Positions 7,885-16,768 of a DNA stretch of 64,000 bases are shown piece after piece (positions within the stretch are counted from its first letter, which is position 1; each line of letters begins with the position of its first letter). The notes under the pieces are model-generated. The model saw only the letters and a list, made by a program, of their open reading frames with translations, did not search any database and had not been told where the DNA came from. This DNA is from Clostridia bacterium. GTDB lineage: Bacteria > Bacillota > Clostridia > Oscillospirales > Acutalibacteraceae. Both the position numbers and the translations under genes were made by a program. The stretch spans positions 1-64,000 of the forward strand of contig JAFSDM010000030.1 of NCBI GenBank assembly GCA_017436225.1, written 5' to 3'.

Positions 7885-9162
7885 TTAAGCCTCAACGGCA
7901 TCAACAGCCTTTAAAGCAGTTTTAATATCCTCAAGAATATCGTTTACGTCCTCTAATCCAACCGAGAAACGAATAAGACCGGGGTTAATGCCACAGGCAA
8001 CCAGCTGCTCATCGGTAAGCTGACGGTGGGTTGCGCTTGCGGGGTGAAGCACACAGGTGCGAATATCGGCAACGTGAACCTCGTTACGAGCAAGCTTTAA
8101 GCCGTCCATAAATGCAATAGCCTTTTTTCTTCCGCCCTTAATGGTGAGTGAAATTACACCTGCGGTGCCGTCTTTTAAATATTTTTTAGCCAAGTCGTGA
8201 TATCTGTCCGACTCTAAGCCGGGGTAGGAAACGGTTTCAAAATAGCCCGACTCTTCAAAGAATTTTGCAACGGTCATAGCGTTTTCGCAGTACTGCTTCA
8301 TTCTTATAGGCAGTGTTTCAAGACCAATGTTTAAAAGGAATGAGGAATGAGCGGCAGGGTAGCAGCCAAAGTCACGCATAAGCTGCATTCTTGCCTTTGC
8401 AATGAAGGCGGCCTTGCCGAAATCACGGGTATAAACAACGCCGTGGTAGGACTCGTCAGGAGTGCAGAAATCGGGGTATCTGCCGTTTTCCCAGTTGAAA
8501 TTACCGCTATCTATAATAACGCCGCCAACCTGAAGTGCGTGACCGTCCATATACTTTGTGGTGGAGTGAATAACAATGTCGGCACCAAAGGAGATTGGCT
8601 TGCAAAGAATAGGTGTTGGGAAGGTGTTATCAATAATAAGCGGCATACCGTTGCGGTGAGCAAGGTTTGCAATACGCTCAATATCCATAACTGCAAGCTT
8701 GGGATTTGCAAGTGTTTCGCCGAAAATTAAACGGGTGTTGGGCTTAATAAGAGCTTCAATTTCGGCGTCAGAGCAGTCGGGGTCAAAGAAAATGCACTCA
8801 ATACCAAAGCGCTTAAGGGTAACTGCAAAAAGGTTTACGGTGCCGCCGTAAATTACCGAGCTGCAAAGAAAGCTTTCCCCTGCAGAGCAAAGGTTTAAAA
8901 TAGAAAGAAGTGATGCTGCCTGACCTGAAGAGGTACACATTGCACCAACACCGCCCTCAAGCTCAGCGAGCTTCTTTTCTACCGCATCGGTTGTGGGATT
9001 AGAAAAACGGGAATACATATGTGCGGTGGGCATATCAAAAAGGTCGCCGACCTCTTTAGTTGTGTTAAAGGCATAGGTTGTGCTTTGCACAATAGGCATT
9101 ACGCCGGGACCTCCATTTTCGGGGGTGTAGCCTGCGTGCAAGCATTTTGTTGCATCTTTCAT
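7885..9162 (-). CDS. metY: O-acetylhomoserine sulfhydrylase (PLP enzyme)
   Basis: 425-residue member of the Cys/Met-metabolism PLP family. O-acetyl-L-homoserine plus sulfide gives homocysteine plus acetate, the direct-sulfhydrylation route to methionine. The PLP lysine is Lys203 in HSTTKYMDGH. SRFSNPTT and the long FxxPDExYHGVVY insertion fit the roughly 425-residue O-acetylhomoserine class rather than the 380-residue cystathionine enzymes. The ATG at 9162 is preceded by AAGGAGGA; an in-frame TTG-type extension 30 bases upstream has no ribosome site. It leads into rnfC without a terminator, so rnf may be read from its promoter. No S-box or T-box leader was recognised. Confidence 0.9.
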   Translation of the reverse strand: MKDATKCLHAGYTPENGGPGVMPIVQSTTYAFNTTKEVGDLFDMPTAHMYSRFSNPTTDAVEKKLAELEGGVGAMCTSSGQAASLLSILNLCSAGESFLCSSVIYGGTVNLFAVTLKRFGIECIFFDPDCSDAEIEALIKPNTRLIFGETLANPKLAVMDIERIANLAHRNGMPLIIDNTFPTPILCKPISFGADIVIHSTTKYMDGHALQVGGVIIDSGNFNWENGRYPDFCTPDESYHGVVYTRDFGKAAFIAKARMQLMRDFGCYPAAHSSFLLNIGLETLPIRMKQYCENAMTVAKFFEESGYFETVSYPGLESDRYHDLAKKYLKDGTAGVISLTIKGGRKKAIAFMDGLKLARNEVHVADIRTCVLHPASATHRQLTDEQLVACGINPGLIRFSVGLEDVNDILEDIKTALKAVDAVEA

Positions 9163-9226
9163 AGTAAAAATCCTCCTTATTGGATAAAGCAAAAGTATTG
9201 CATTTTATTATAGAATAATTCAATTT

Positions 9227-9255
9227 ATTATATCTTAAAAATGGCTTTGTGTCAA
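9227..9255 (-). promoter_or_regulatory. Consensus sigma-A promoter of metY (and perhaps rnf)
   Basis: On the minus strand TTGACA (9250-9255), 17-bp spacer, TATAAT (9227-9232): a perfect consensus match, about 65 bases upstream of the metY start. Confidence 0.85.
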
Positions 9256-9368
9256 TGATTTTGAGCCCTAAAACAGTGTTAAAATATTGTCAATCCAAAA
9301 GCTATTATTTTTTGTAATATTTAGTAAAAAAATTCACCTAATTTAGTGGTGAAGAAGGTTGAATTAAG

Positions 9369-9397
9369 TTGACTTTTCAAAAATATTGCTATATAAT
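9369..9397 (+). promoter_or_regulatory. Sigma-A promoter of the zinc-ribbon gene
   Basis: TTGACT (9369-9374), 17-bp spacer, TATAAT (9392-9397). The ribosome site AAAAGGAGC and ATG follow at 9416-9436. Confidence 0.8.
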
Positions 9398-9433
9398 CAA
9401 GACATAAATACAATCAAAAGGAGCGTATTATTT

Positions 9434-11233
9434 ATGTATTGTAAAAATTGTGGAAATGAAGTTGCCGAAGGTGTACGTTTTTGTAGTAAGTGTGGCGCAA
9501 ATCTTGAGATTTCAGTAGACCCTGAGCAAAACACTTTTGTAAACCAAGAGCAAAATGGAGAGGTATATGCAAATCAAGAGCAAAATGGCGAGGACTTCGT
9601 AAACCAGCCTCTTTACAATGCCGATGCTAACGATTTTGTTGCGGTAAACGAAGAGACTTTTGTTGCTCCAACTAAAACAAAAGGCAAGTTTGCTAAAAAA
9701 CTGCTTTGTATAGTAGTTCCCGTAATTGCAGTTATGGTTGTAGTTGCTCTTTGCTTTAACTCTATTACAGGATTTTTTACAAAAAACTTTGGTTCAAACT
9801 CCGATTATTTCGCTTATGTTGAGGGTACAACTCTTAACGGTTATAGTGATAGCTTTACCTCTCTTTATTCTAAAAATCAATCCGGATTTTCAAACGGTAT
9901 AGGTACCCAAAATGAACTTAAGGTTGAACTTGGTGACTCCCTTAAAACTATGTTGTCGGGTTACCTTAACGGTATGGATTTAAGTTGGCTTAACCAAATT
10001 AAATTGGTGGGTGATACAAGTTTTAAAGATAATAAAACTTCTGGTACTTTTGGTATTGTTTTAGGCGAACAAACCATTCTTACATTTGAACTTATTGTAG
10101 ACGCAACCACAAATGCCGTATTAATGCGTTGTAAGGAACTTAATGACAAATACATTTCTTTACCTGTTGAGTCTAGCATAAATTCAACCGAATCTTTCTC
10201 TGCTTTAACAATGCTTTTTACCAGTACAAAATATTTGCCTTCCGAAGAAGAACTTAACGATCTTCTTAAAAAATACATCACCATCATTTTGAAAGAGATA
10301 ACAGATGACGATGTTACCAAAGAATCTGGCGAGGTAACCGCTAATGGTGTTAGTGAAAAATGCACCGTTTTAAAACTGAAGGTTACCGAAAAACTTGCAC
10401 TTAACGTTATTAAAGCAATTTTAACCGAAGCTGCAACAGATCAAGATATTATTGCTATTTTAGAAAAATTTGAAAACGGTATAAAAGAGGCTTCTGATAT
10501 TGAGATAAAAGGTGATGCTGTAGAAGAATACAAAGAAGGTATTGCCGATGCCCTTGAAAACATCGCAGAAACCCTTGAAACCTTAAATGGAAATGGCTCA
10601 GAATATTTCGTTCTTACCGATTATGTTAACTCATCACACAATATTATCGGTCGTGAAGTATCGGTAAATAGTCTCCCTGTTTTCTCGGCTATATCGGCTA
10701 CAGAAGGAACCAATTTAGGTTTTGAACTCACTGTAAGCGACCAACTTAGCATTGTAGGTGCTGGTGAAAATAACGGCAATTCCATTTCGGGCGATTACGT
10801 TGTTGCTTTTGAAGGCAAAGAACTTCTTAACGTTTCATTAGACAATATTGCTTTAGACCTTGAAAACTCCAATTCTAAGGGTGCCATAGAAATTAAACTT
10901 GGCAAAGATGTAAGCTCCCTTATGGACAGCAGCAGTTACACTGCAATTTCACTTGTTAATCCTTCTATTAGAATAGAAGTAGATGCTTCAGCAGATAAAT
11001 CTATTGCAAGTATCGCTTTACTTTCGGGAGAAAACAATTTGGTTAAAGTTTCCTTAGATTCCAGCATCGCTAATGCTCAGACAATAGAAACTCCTGCAGC
11101 AGATGCGATAATGAGTTCTACCGAAATTAATCCTTCCGACTTTGATTTCTCTAAGATTATAGAAAATCTTAAAAAGGCAGGAGTACCCCAAAACATTCTC
11201 GCAATGTTACAGTATGCCGTTTTGGCAGGCTAA
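9434..11233 (+). CDS. Zinc-ribbon membrane protein with large extracytoplasmic domain
   Basis: 599 residues. An N-terminal double-CxxC zinc ribbon (Cys 3, 6, 17, 20) is followed by a Q/N/E-rich linker with three copies of an NQEQNGE-like repeat (about 37-58). One membrane helix follows (about 90-108), and then about 490 residues of Ser/Thr/Asn-rich extracytoplasmic sequence with no motif I recognise. The layout, cytoplasmic ribbon, single helix and outer domain, is common in Clostridia, but the function is unknown. The ATG at 9434 is chosen for its AAAAGGAGC site. An ABC exporter follows after a hairpin, so the two may be linked. Confidence 0.8.
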   Translation: MYCKNCGNEVAEGVRFCSKCGANLEISVDPEQNTFVNQEQNGEVYANQEQNGEDFVNQPLYNADANDFVAVNEETFVAPTKTKGKFAKKLLCIVVPVIAVMVVVALCFNSITGFFTKNFGSNSDYFAYVEGTTLNGYSDSFTSLYSKNQSGFSNGIGTQNELKVELGDSLKTMLSGYLNGMDLSWLNQIKLVGDTSFKDNKTSGTFGIVLGEQTILTFELIVDATTNAVLMRCKELNDKYISLPVESSINSTESFSALTMLFTSTKYLPSEEELNDLLKKYITIILKEITDDDVTKESGEVTANGVSEKCTVLKLKVTEKLALNVIKAILTEAATDQDIIAILEKFENGIKEASDIEIKGDAVEEYKEGIADALENIAETLETLNGNGSEYFVLTDYVNSSHNIIGREVSVNSLPVFSAISATEGTNLGFELTVSDQLSIVGAGENNGNSISGDYVVAFEGKELLNVSLDNIALDLENSNSKGAIEIKLGKDVSSLMDSSSYTAISLVNPSIRIEVDASADKSIASIALLSGENNLVKVSLDSSIANAQTIETPAADAIMSSTEINPSDFDFSKIIENLKKAGVPQNILAMLQYAVLAG

Positions 11234-11246
11234 ATAAAAATAACTT

Positions 11247-11289
11247 CGGCGCTGATATTTTTTAAAAAATCTATCAGCGCTATTTTTTA
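11247..11289 (+). terminator. Hairpin with T tail after the zinc-ribbon gene
   Basis: Perfect 9-bp stem GCGCTGATA/TATCAGCGC (11249-11257 with 11272-11280) with an A/T-rich loop, then TATTTTTTAT. Because the ABC ATPase gene begins within about 25 bases and shows no promoter of its own, the element may be a partial terminator or attenuator. Confidence 0.75.
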
Positions 11290-11303
11290 TAATGGGTGTT
11301 AAA

Positions 11304-11972
11304 ATGAAATTAGAAATTATAAACGTAAAAAAACGATTTGGTAAAAATCAGGTTCTTCGAGATATAAATTTAACGGTAGAGCAGGGCGAATGTATTGGTA
11401 TTTTAGGTGCTAACGGAAGCGGAAAATCCACCCTGCTTACTATTCTTGCCGGAATTTTAAAGGCGGGTGGCGGAGAAATTTTGCTTAATGGCGAAAGTCT
11501 GTTTAAAAACCCATCTTTACGCTCTAAAGTTGTGGGATATGTACCACAAGGCACTCCCCTTATTGAGGAACTTACCGCCTATGATAATCTTTTGCTTTGG
11601 TACGATAAAAAAGATTTAAAACGTGAACTTAAGGTTGGTATTTTAAAACTTTTAGGGATTGACGAATTTATAAAATTACCGGTTAAAAAAATGTCCGGTG
11701 GCATGAAAAAAAGGCTTTCTATTGGATGTGCTGTGGCAAAAAAGCCTCCCATACTTTTGCTTGATGAACCCACTGCTGCCCTTGATCTTGCATGCAAACG
11801 GGATATTGCGCAGTACCTTAAAAACTATAAATCCCAAGGCGGAATTTTATTTTTAACCACCCATGACCCACTTGAACTTGGGCTTTGCGACCGCCTATAT
11901 ATAATCAAAAATGGTGTTTTAAATCCCTTTGAATTTAACGGTGATTTGCAATATCTTGTAGAAAGTTTATAA
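11304..11972 (+). CDS. ABC transporter ATP-binding protein
   Basis: About 222-residue ATPase of an ABC-2 type exporter. Walker A is GANGSGKST, the signature is MSGGMKKRLSI, Walker B is ILLLDEPTAALD and the switch histidine lies in TTHDP. The length suits a single nucleotide-binding domain without extra modules. I choose ATG 11304 (GGGTG eight bases upstream) over the in-frame ATG at 11292, which lies against the preceding hairpin. It is followed four bases later by the first permease. The cargo cannot be told from the sequence; drug, lipid or peptide export are all possible. Confidence 0.9.
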   Translation: MKLEIINVKKRFGKNQVLRDINLTVEQGECIGILGANGSGKSTLLTILAGILKAGGGEILLNGESLFKNPSLRSKVVGYVPQGTPLIEELTAYDNLLLWYDKKDLKRELKVGILKLLGIDEFIKLPVKKMSGGMKKRLSIGCAVAKKPPILLLDEPTAALDLACKRDIAQYLKNYKSQGGILFLTTHDPLELGLCDRLYIIKNGVLNPFEFNGDLQYLVESL

Positions 11973-11976
11973 GTTT

Positions 11977-13206
11977 ATGATTAAATATTTTTACTTACAA
12001 ATCAAGCGTCTTATAAAAATTATGCCGCCCCTTCTTATTGCTTGTCTTGTGCTTTCGGTTGCACTTGGATTTTTTCTTGGTGGACTTATAGAAAATGATA
12101 AAAATGACGCTAAAAATCAAAAATTTAAAATTTCCATAGTGGGCAGTACTGAAGATAATTATCTTAGTATGGGTGTTGCCGCCCTTAAAACTCTTGATAC
12201 TACAAGATTTTCGGTTGAAATTACAGAAAGCGACCAAAATACCGCCCAAAAAGATTTGGAAAGCGGAAAAATTGATGCCTACGTAGTTATTCCTGAAGGT
12301 TTTTCAAGGGAGGCATACCGCGGAAACATTATGAAAATAAAATACTACACAACCGATAGTGCCGTTGGTGTTGTATCTATTTTCAAAGACGAGGTTACAA
12401 AAACCATTTCAAACCTTTTGGTAGATTCTCAAAAAGGTGTTTACGGTTTTGCTGCGGCAATGAGAGAGCAAAATCCCACCGAAAATCCCGAAAAAAATAT
12501 GACGGCTCTTGCGCTGGAATACGTATCCCTTATTTTAAAACGCTCTGAAATTTATAGTATTTCATCTCTTGGTATATGGGGAGGACTTTCAACCTCAGGA
12601 TATTTTCTTTGCGGAATTTTCACCCTTTTTATACTTCTTTTAGGCATTACAGCAACAGGTTTTTTCGTTAAAAAGGATACCTCACTTTGCAGGGTTATAA
12701 GCGCAAAAGGCAGAGGTGCAATATGGCAAATAACAAGCGAATATTTAGCCTATTTTTTAATTATATTTTTAATTGTTGCCCTGATTTTAGGGGCTATTTT
12801 AGGTTTTGCAAACCTTGGCGAAATCATTACCGATATAGATTGGATTTCTCCTTCCGATCTCCCAAAAATTTTAGTGAAAATTATACCTTCCGTAGCAGTA
12901 ATAACAGCCCTTCAGTTTTTCCTTTTTGAAATTTGCACCTCAATTGTAAACGGCGTTTTACTTCAGTTTTTAACCGCCATATCACTAGGCTATATTTCGG
13001 GATGTTTTTATCCTATTTATTTTTTCCCCGAAGGAGTGCAAACCATTTCAAACTTTTTACCATCGGGTATTGCCAGAATTCACCTTTCAAACTGCATACA
13101 AAATATTTTTGATCTTAAAACGGCACTTTTTTGTGGAATTTATTTCACAATTTTCATAATCGCCGCTATAATTGTAAGGCGTTTTAAAATCAATGGAAGG
13201 GAGTAA
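11977..13206 (+). CDS. ABC-2 type permease (first of two)
   Basis: 409 residues in the ABC-2 fold: one N-terminal membrane helix (about 16-38), an extracytoplasmic loop of about 180 residues with lysine- and aspartate-rich segments, then five or six C-terminal helices. This topology matches the YhgE/Pip or ABC-2 exporter permeases. It is paired with a second permease of the same layout, so the transporter is probably a heterodimer driven by the preceding ATPase. Substrate unknown. Confidence 0.85.
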   Translation: MIKYFYLQIKRLIKIMPPLLIACLVLSVALGFFLGGLIENDKNDAKNQKFKISIVGSTEDNYLSMGVAALKTLDTTRFSVEITESDQNTAQKDLESGKIDAYVVIPEGFSREAYRGNIMKIKYYTTDSAVGVVSIFKDEVTKTISNLLVDSQKGVYGFAAAMREQNPTENPEKNMTALALEYVSLILKRSEIYSISSLGIWGGLSTSGYFLCGIFTLFILLLGITATGFFVKKDTSLCRVISAKGRGAIWQITSEYLAYFLIIFLIVALILGAILGFANLGEIITDIDWISPSDLPKILVKIIPSVAVITALQFFLFEICTSIVNGVLLQFLTAISLGYISGCFYPIYFFPEGVQTISNFLPSGIARIHLSNCIQNIFDLKTALFCGIYFTIFIIAAIIVRRFKINGRE

Positions 13207-13213
13207 CCGTAAA

Positions 13214-14353
13214 ATGGCACAATTAAAAAAACTTTTTTTATGGTATCTTCTTTTAAACAAGCGTTTTTTAAAAAAGTCGGGGCTTTTGGTAATTCTAATA
13301 ATAATTCCCATGCTTTCCTTTGCACTAAACATTGTTGCTCTTGAAGATAGTGGAATTATAACGATTGCTCTTGCCACCGAAAACAAAAATGACCCACAAA
13401 ATCAAAAGGTCATTTCCGAAATCACAAAAGATAGCCGATTTATAAAATTTTTACTCTCTGAAACCTCATCGGATGCCGAAAATCTTGTGAGGGAAGGAAA
13501 ATGCGATGCCGCTTGGATTTTGCCCGATAATTTAACCCAAAAATTAAGCGACTTTGTTTCAAAAAAACAAAGTGTTGTGCGAATTTTGGAGCGTGAGGAA
13601 ACAATTCCCCTTATGCTTGCAAGAGAAAAACTAAACGGAGCTTTATTTAAAACCTGCGCATCATCCCTTTATATAAAATTTTCTCGTGAAAAGGTGTCGG
13701 AACTGAGCGGTTTTTCAGATTCGGAACTTATGGAATACTATAACAAAATCAGTTCCAACGGTGACCTTTTTGAGTTTTATTATACTAATGAAGCCCATTC
13801 GGCAAAGGATGCTACCGAAACATCTTACCTTGTAACCCCTGTAAGAGGTCTTATGGCAATTATGCTTGTTTTAAGTGGTCTTGCTGCCGCAATGTTCTAT
13901 TCTGCCGATGATAAAAAAGGTACTTTTGCTTGGGTAAGCCAAAAGAAAAAACCCTTTGTTGCGGGAGTTTTTCACCTAATCCCAGTTTCTCTAACAGCGG
14001 TGGCTTTGCTAATTTCTCTTTATTTTTCGGGACTTTGGGTAGGCTTTTTTAGAGAAATATTAATAGTATTTTTATACCTTATTTGTATAATTGTTTTTTG
14101 TATGATAGTGCGACTTTTATGTGTTTCAAGCAAAATGCTTGCCGCAGTAACTCCTATTATGATGCTAAGCTTTATAGTTGTTTGTCCCGTATTTTTAGAT
14201 ATTAAAATTTTTCGACCCATAGGGCTGTTTTTGCCCACCTACCACTATTTATCGGCGGTGCACAACAACAAATTCATAGGATTTATGATAATCTATGCAC
14301 TTGTGGGAACGGCAGTTTATTTTCTACTTTCAAAAATTCTTCGCAAAGCCTAA
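13214..14353 (+). CDS. ABC-2 type permease (second of two)
   Basis: 379 residues with the same architecture as its neighbour: an N-terminal helix, a large outer loop of about 180 residues and six C-terminal helices, divergent in sequence. ATG 13214 is preferred over an in-frame ATG at 13193 because GGAAGGGAG lies just upstream and the earlier start would overlap the first permease. It completes an ATPase-permease-permease operon. Confidence 0.85.
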   Translation: MAQLKKLFLWYLLLNKRFLKKSGLLVILIIIPMLSFALNIVALEDSGIITIALATENKNDPQNQKVISEITKDSRFIKFLLSETSSDAENLVREGKCDAAWILPDNLTQKLSDFVSKKQSVVRILEREETIPLMLAREKLNGALFKTCASSLYIKFSREKVSELSGFSDSELMEYYNKISSNGDLFEFYYTNEAHSAKDATETSYLVTPVRGLMAIMLVLSGLAAAMFYSADDKKGTFAWVSQKKKPFVAGVFHLIPVSLTAVALLISLYFSGLWVGFFREILIVFLYLICIIVFCMIVRLLCVSSKMLAAVTPIMMLSFIVVCPVFLDIKIFRPIGLFLPTYHYLSAVHNNKFIGFMIIYALVGTAVYFLLSKILRKA

Positions 14354-14401
14354 AATTGCTCTAAAATAGGGCTGTGGAAGTAAGTAAATATTTAAAATTT
14401 G

Positions 14402-14430
14402 TTGAATTTACTTTAAAAATGTGATATACT
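14402..14430 (+). promoter_or_regulatory. Sigma-A promoter
   Basis: TTGAAT (14402-14407), 17-bp spacer, TATACT (14425-14430), 38 bases upstream of the GTG start at 14469. Confidence 0.65.
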
Positions 14431-14468
14431 ATCTTATATTCAATTAACCTTGAAAAGAAGGTGTATTT

Positions 14469-14894
14469 GTGAAATTTAAATATGCAGAACCTATTTTTGT
14501 TTTTTTGCTACTGATAGTTATGCTTTTTAACATTGTCTTTTTAGTGATTGATGCCTTCGGGTATGATATGGAAAGGCTCCCTGAAGGCAAGTTCCTTTAT
14601 TCGGTAATGTCGCCCGACGGTAAAAACACCTTTAGCCTTTATCGTGTTGAAATGGAAAATGTAAACACCGCCGTCAGGGGTGAGGTTGTTTCTGTTTTGG
14701 AGGATGAAGAAATAAAAAAGCGTAATATTTACTGGCAGGTGGGAATTAAAACCGCCATTGCAGGGTGGAAGGATGAAAACACCATCACCGTTAATGATAA
14801 GGAAATTAAGCTTAGCGGCGAGCCGTATGATAGCCGAACACAAATCGTTCTACCCGAACACTCAGCAAAAAACAGAGCATATAATTTAGATTAA
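14469..14894 (+). CDS. Small membrane-anchored protein (DUF5412-like)
   Basis: 141 residues: an N-terminal membrane helix or signal anchor (about 9-30), then a small outer domain with SPDGKNTFSLYRVE and a later NIYWQVG...W...ITVNDKEI pattern. This layout resembles the DUF5412 group of uncharacterised Gram-positive membrane proteins. The start is GTG at 14469 with GAAGAAGGTG upstream. A cyclophilin gene begins 21 bases after the stop with no terminator, so they are probably co-transcribed. Confidence 0.65.
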   Translation: MKFKYAEPIFVFLLLIVMLFNIVFLVIDAFGYDMERLPEGKFLYSVMSPDGKNTFSLYRVEMENVNTAVRGEVVSVLEDEEIKKRNIYWQVGIKTAIAGWKDENTITVNDKEIKLSGEPYDSRTQIVLPEHSAKNRAYNLD

Positions 14895-14915
14895 ATTCAG
14901 AAAGGAATTTTGTTT

Positions 14916-15515
14916 ATGAATATTCAAACTGCATTACCCGCTGCGGGTGATACCGTTGCAACAATGAAAACCAATATGGGAGAAATTAAAATAAAGCTTT
15001 TCCCGCAGTTTGCGCCCAAGGCGGTAGAAAACTTTGTAACCCATTCCAAAAACGGATATTATAACGGTCTTATTTTCCACCGTGTTATTCCCGATTTTAT
15101 GATTCAGGGCGGCGACCCTAAGGGCATTGGCATTGGCGGTGAAAGCATTTGGGGCGCCCCCTTTGAGGATGAATTTGCCCCCGAGCTTCATAATTTGCGC
15201 GGCGCACTTTCTATGGCTAATTCAGGTCCCGCTACCAATGGCAGTCAGTTTTTTATAGTTCAGGCTAAACAGGCTCCTGCACAGATGCTTGAGCAGATGG
15301 AGCAGCTTACCGCTGAGGATGGCTTCCCGCCCGAAGCCACCGAGAGCTATAAGGAGCTTGGCGGTACACCTTGGCTTGATTTCCGCCACACTGTTTTCGG
15401 ACAGGTTTTTGAGGGCATGGAGGTTGTAGATGATATTGCCGCAGTAAAAACAGGTATGAATGATAAACCTGTTCACGATGTTGTAATTGAAGAAATCGTT
15501 ATTGAAGTTTTATAA
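14916..15515 (+). CDS. Peptidyl-prolyl cis-trans isomerase, cyclophilin type
   Basis: 199-residue cytoplasmic cyclophilin (no signal peptide) catalysing proline isomerisation. Family motifs are [15 protein letters not shown], the active-site arginine in FHR, and [14 protein letters not shown], ending with [17 protein letters not shown]. An insertion of about 30 residues ([22 protein letters not shown] region) follows FFIVQA and is common in Firmicute cyclophilins. ATG 14916 follows AAAGGA; a TTG two codons earlier is less likely. Confidence 0.92.
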   Translation: MNIQTALPAAGDTVATMKTNMGEIKIKLFPQFAPKAVENFVTHSKNGYYNGLIFHRVIPDFMIQGGDPKGIGIGGESIWGAPFEDEFAPELHNLRGALSMANSGPATNGSQFFIVQAKQAPAQMLEQMEQLTAEDGFPPEATESYKELGGTPWLDFRHTVFGQVFEGMEVVDDIAAVKTGMNDKPVHDVVIEEIVIEVL

Positions 15516-15533
15516 AAATATTTTTTGAGATAG

Positions 15534-15572
15534 CAAAACGGATGTGCAGAAATTCTACACATCCGTTTAATT
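15534..15572 (+). terminator. Terminator after the cyclophilin gene
   Basis: Perfect 11-bp stem AAACGGATGTG/CACATCCGTTT (15536-15546 with 15558-15568), with further pairing AGAA/TTCT in the loop, followed by TTTAATTTAT. It may act in both directions between converging genes. Confidence 0.75.
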
Positions 15573-15618
15573 TATCTTATACTTTAATAAACGGGGAAAT
15601 ACGGTACGGTTTATGAGC

Positions 15619-16599
15619 CTATCTCGCAAGTTCATATCCCCATGACTTGCCAATTCTTACCTTTTGAATAACGCCTTCAACAGTTAGCCTGAATAAAATG
15701 CGATTTGCAGTTGCAGAAGATACCTTAAACATTTCTCGTACGTCTGAATTAGTTATAAATTCATTTTTTTGAAGAAATTGTTTAATTTTATACCAACGTA
15801 GTTCTGTATCTGTCATCTTTTCAGTTAATACTGTAGTTTCTACTGCTTCAACCAAAGCCTCTTTTATGGCATCCAACATAAATACAATAAATGCCGTTGA
15901 CTCACCGTCATAATTTGATTGATTAATAGCATTGTAATATTCATTCTGACGGTCGTGAATAATTGATTCTATTGGCAACCAAGCAAATATCGGCTTCCAC
16001 TGCGTTAATAAAAGTGTATGCCACAAGCGGCCTATTCTTCCATTACCATCAGCAAAGGGGTGTATTAGTTCAAGCTCATAATGAAATACACAGCTTTTAA
16101 TTAACATATGAATATCACTGTTTTTTACCCAATCCATAAGTTCATATACAAGTTTGGGAACGTAATCGGGAAGTGTACCGAAATGTAAGACCTTTCCGTT
16201 TTTATCTACAACACCTACAGGTCCCGAACGAAAACATCCTGATTCTTCAACTAATTCTTTTGTCATAACGCCGTGTGCATTTAACAGGTCTTCTACCGAG
16301 TAAGGACGTAGAGTATCCATCATCTCATAAATCTCGTATGCATTTTTAACTTCTGCTATATCCTTGGGCGGAGCAAGAACCTGTTTGCCATTAATAACTG
16401 CGGTAACCTGTTCCAAGCTTAAGGTGTTTTGCTCAATAGCCAATGAAGAATATATTGTGCGAATTCTATTGCTTTTTCTTAACGTTGGATTAGTAGACAA
16501 TCCCTGTGTAGCACTGACCTGCCCTACCAACACTGCAATTTCTGTAATTGAATCTAATATCTCATTTGTAATTTCAAATGGTGGTTTTTTATTATGCAT
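15619..16599 (-). CDS. Fic-family protein with inhibitory motif and winged-helix end
   Basis: 326 residues. The Fic catalytic motif is HPFADGNGRIGR, with His180. This family transfers AMP or a related nucleotide moiety to hydroxyl groups of target proteins. An N-terminal inhibitory helix is visible in SSLAIEQN (51-58), with Glu56 the expected clamp residue, so it is the self-inhibited class with the inhibitor in the same chain. The C-terminal 80 residues look like a winged helix-turn-helix (NSDVREMFKVSSATANRILFRL). ATG 16599 is chosen for GAGGTGA upstream. The promoter is covered by a large palindrome, suggesting autoregulation. Confidence 0.9.
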   Translation of the reverse strand: MHNKKPPFEITNEILDSITEIAVLVGQVSATQGLSTNPTLRKSNRIRTIYSSLAIEQNTLSLEQVTAVINGKQVLAPPKDIAEVKNAYEIYEMMDTLRPYSVEDLLNAHGVMTKELVEESGCFRSGPVGVVDKNGKVLHFGTLPDYVPKLVYELMDWVKNSDIHMLIKSCVFHYELELIHPFADGNGRIGRLWHTLLLTQWKPIFAWLPIESIIHDRQNEYYNAINQSNYDGESTAFIVFMLDAIKEALVEAVETTVLTEKMTDTELRWYKIKQFLQKNEFITNSDVREMFKVSSATANRILFRLTVEGVIQKVRIGKSWGYELAR

Positions 16600-16616
16600 T
16601 TTCTCACCTCGCATTT

Positions 16617-16668
16617 ATTATATCACTTCATCAATCATTTATCAATAGTTAATGATTGATGAAGTGAT
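16617..16668 (-). promoter_or_regulatory. Fic promoter overlaid by an 18-bp perfect inverted repeat
   Basis: Minus-strand promoter TTGATA (16640-16645), 17-bp spacer, TATAAT (16617-16622). One arm of a perfect 18-bp inverted repeat (16622-16639) fills the spacer and touches the -10; the other (16651-16668) lies just upstream of the -35. ATTGATGAA also recurs as a direct repeat at 16655-16675. Occlusion by a bound repressor is the simplest reading. Confidence 0.8.
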
Positions 16669-16694
16669 TGATGAAAAAATTATGCAATAGTGAT

Positions 16695-16730
16695 GTGAAA
16701 ATCCCTCTGCCGATTTCTCAGTAGAGGGAT
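16695..16730 (-). terminator. Terminator of the glycosidase/SDR operon
   Basis: Stem ATCCCTCT/AGAGGGAT (16701-16708 with 16723-16730); the minus-strand tail is TTTTCAC. A separate perfect palindrome, GGTCGATTC/GAATCGACC, lies at 16746-16765 against the SDR stop and could be a repeat or a second stem. Confidence 0.6.
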
Positions 16731-16768
16731 AAAGTCTTTTATTGCGGTCGATTCGTGAATCGACCCTA

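Noticed and set aside
9163..9260. S-box or T-box leader ahead of metY
   Set aside because: The leader is only about 60 bases from the predicted start site and shows no conserved riboswitch core.
11287..11293. TATAAT as a promoter for the ABC ATPase gene
   Set aside because: It overlaps the first possible start codon at 11292, so a transcript could not carry a ribosome site.
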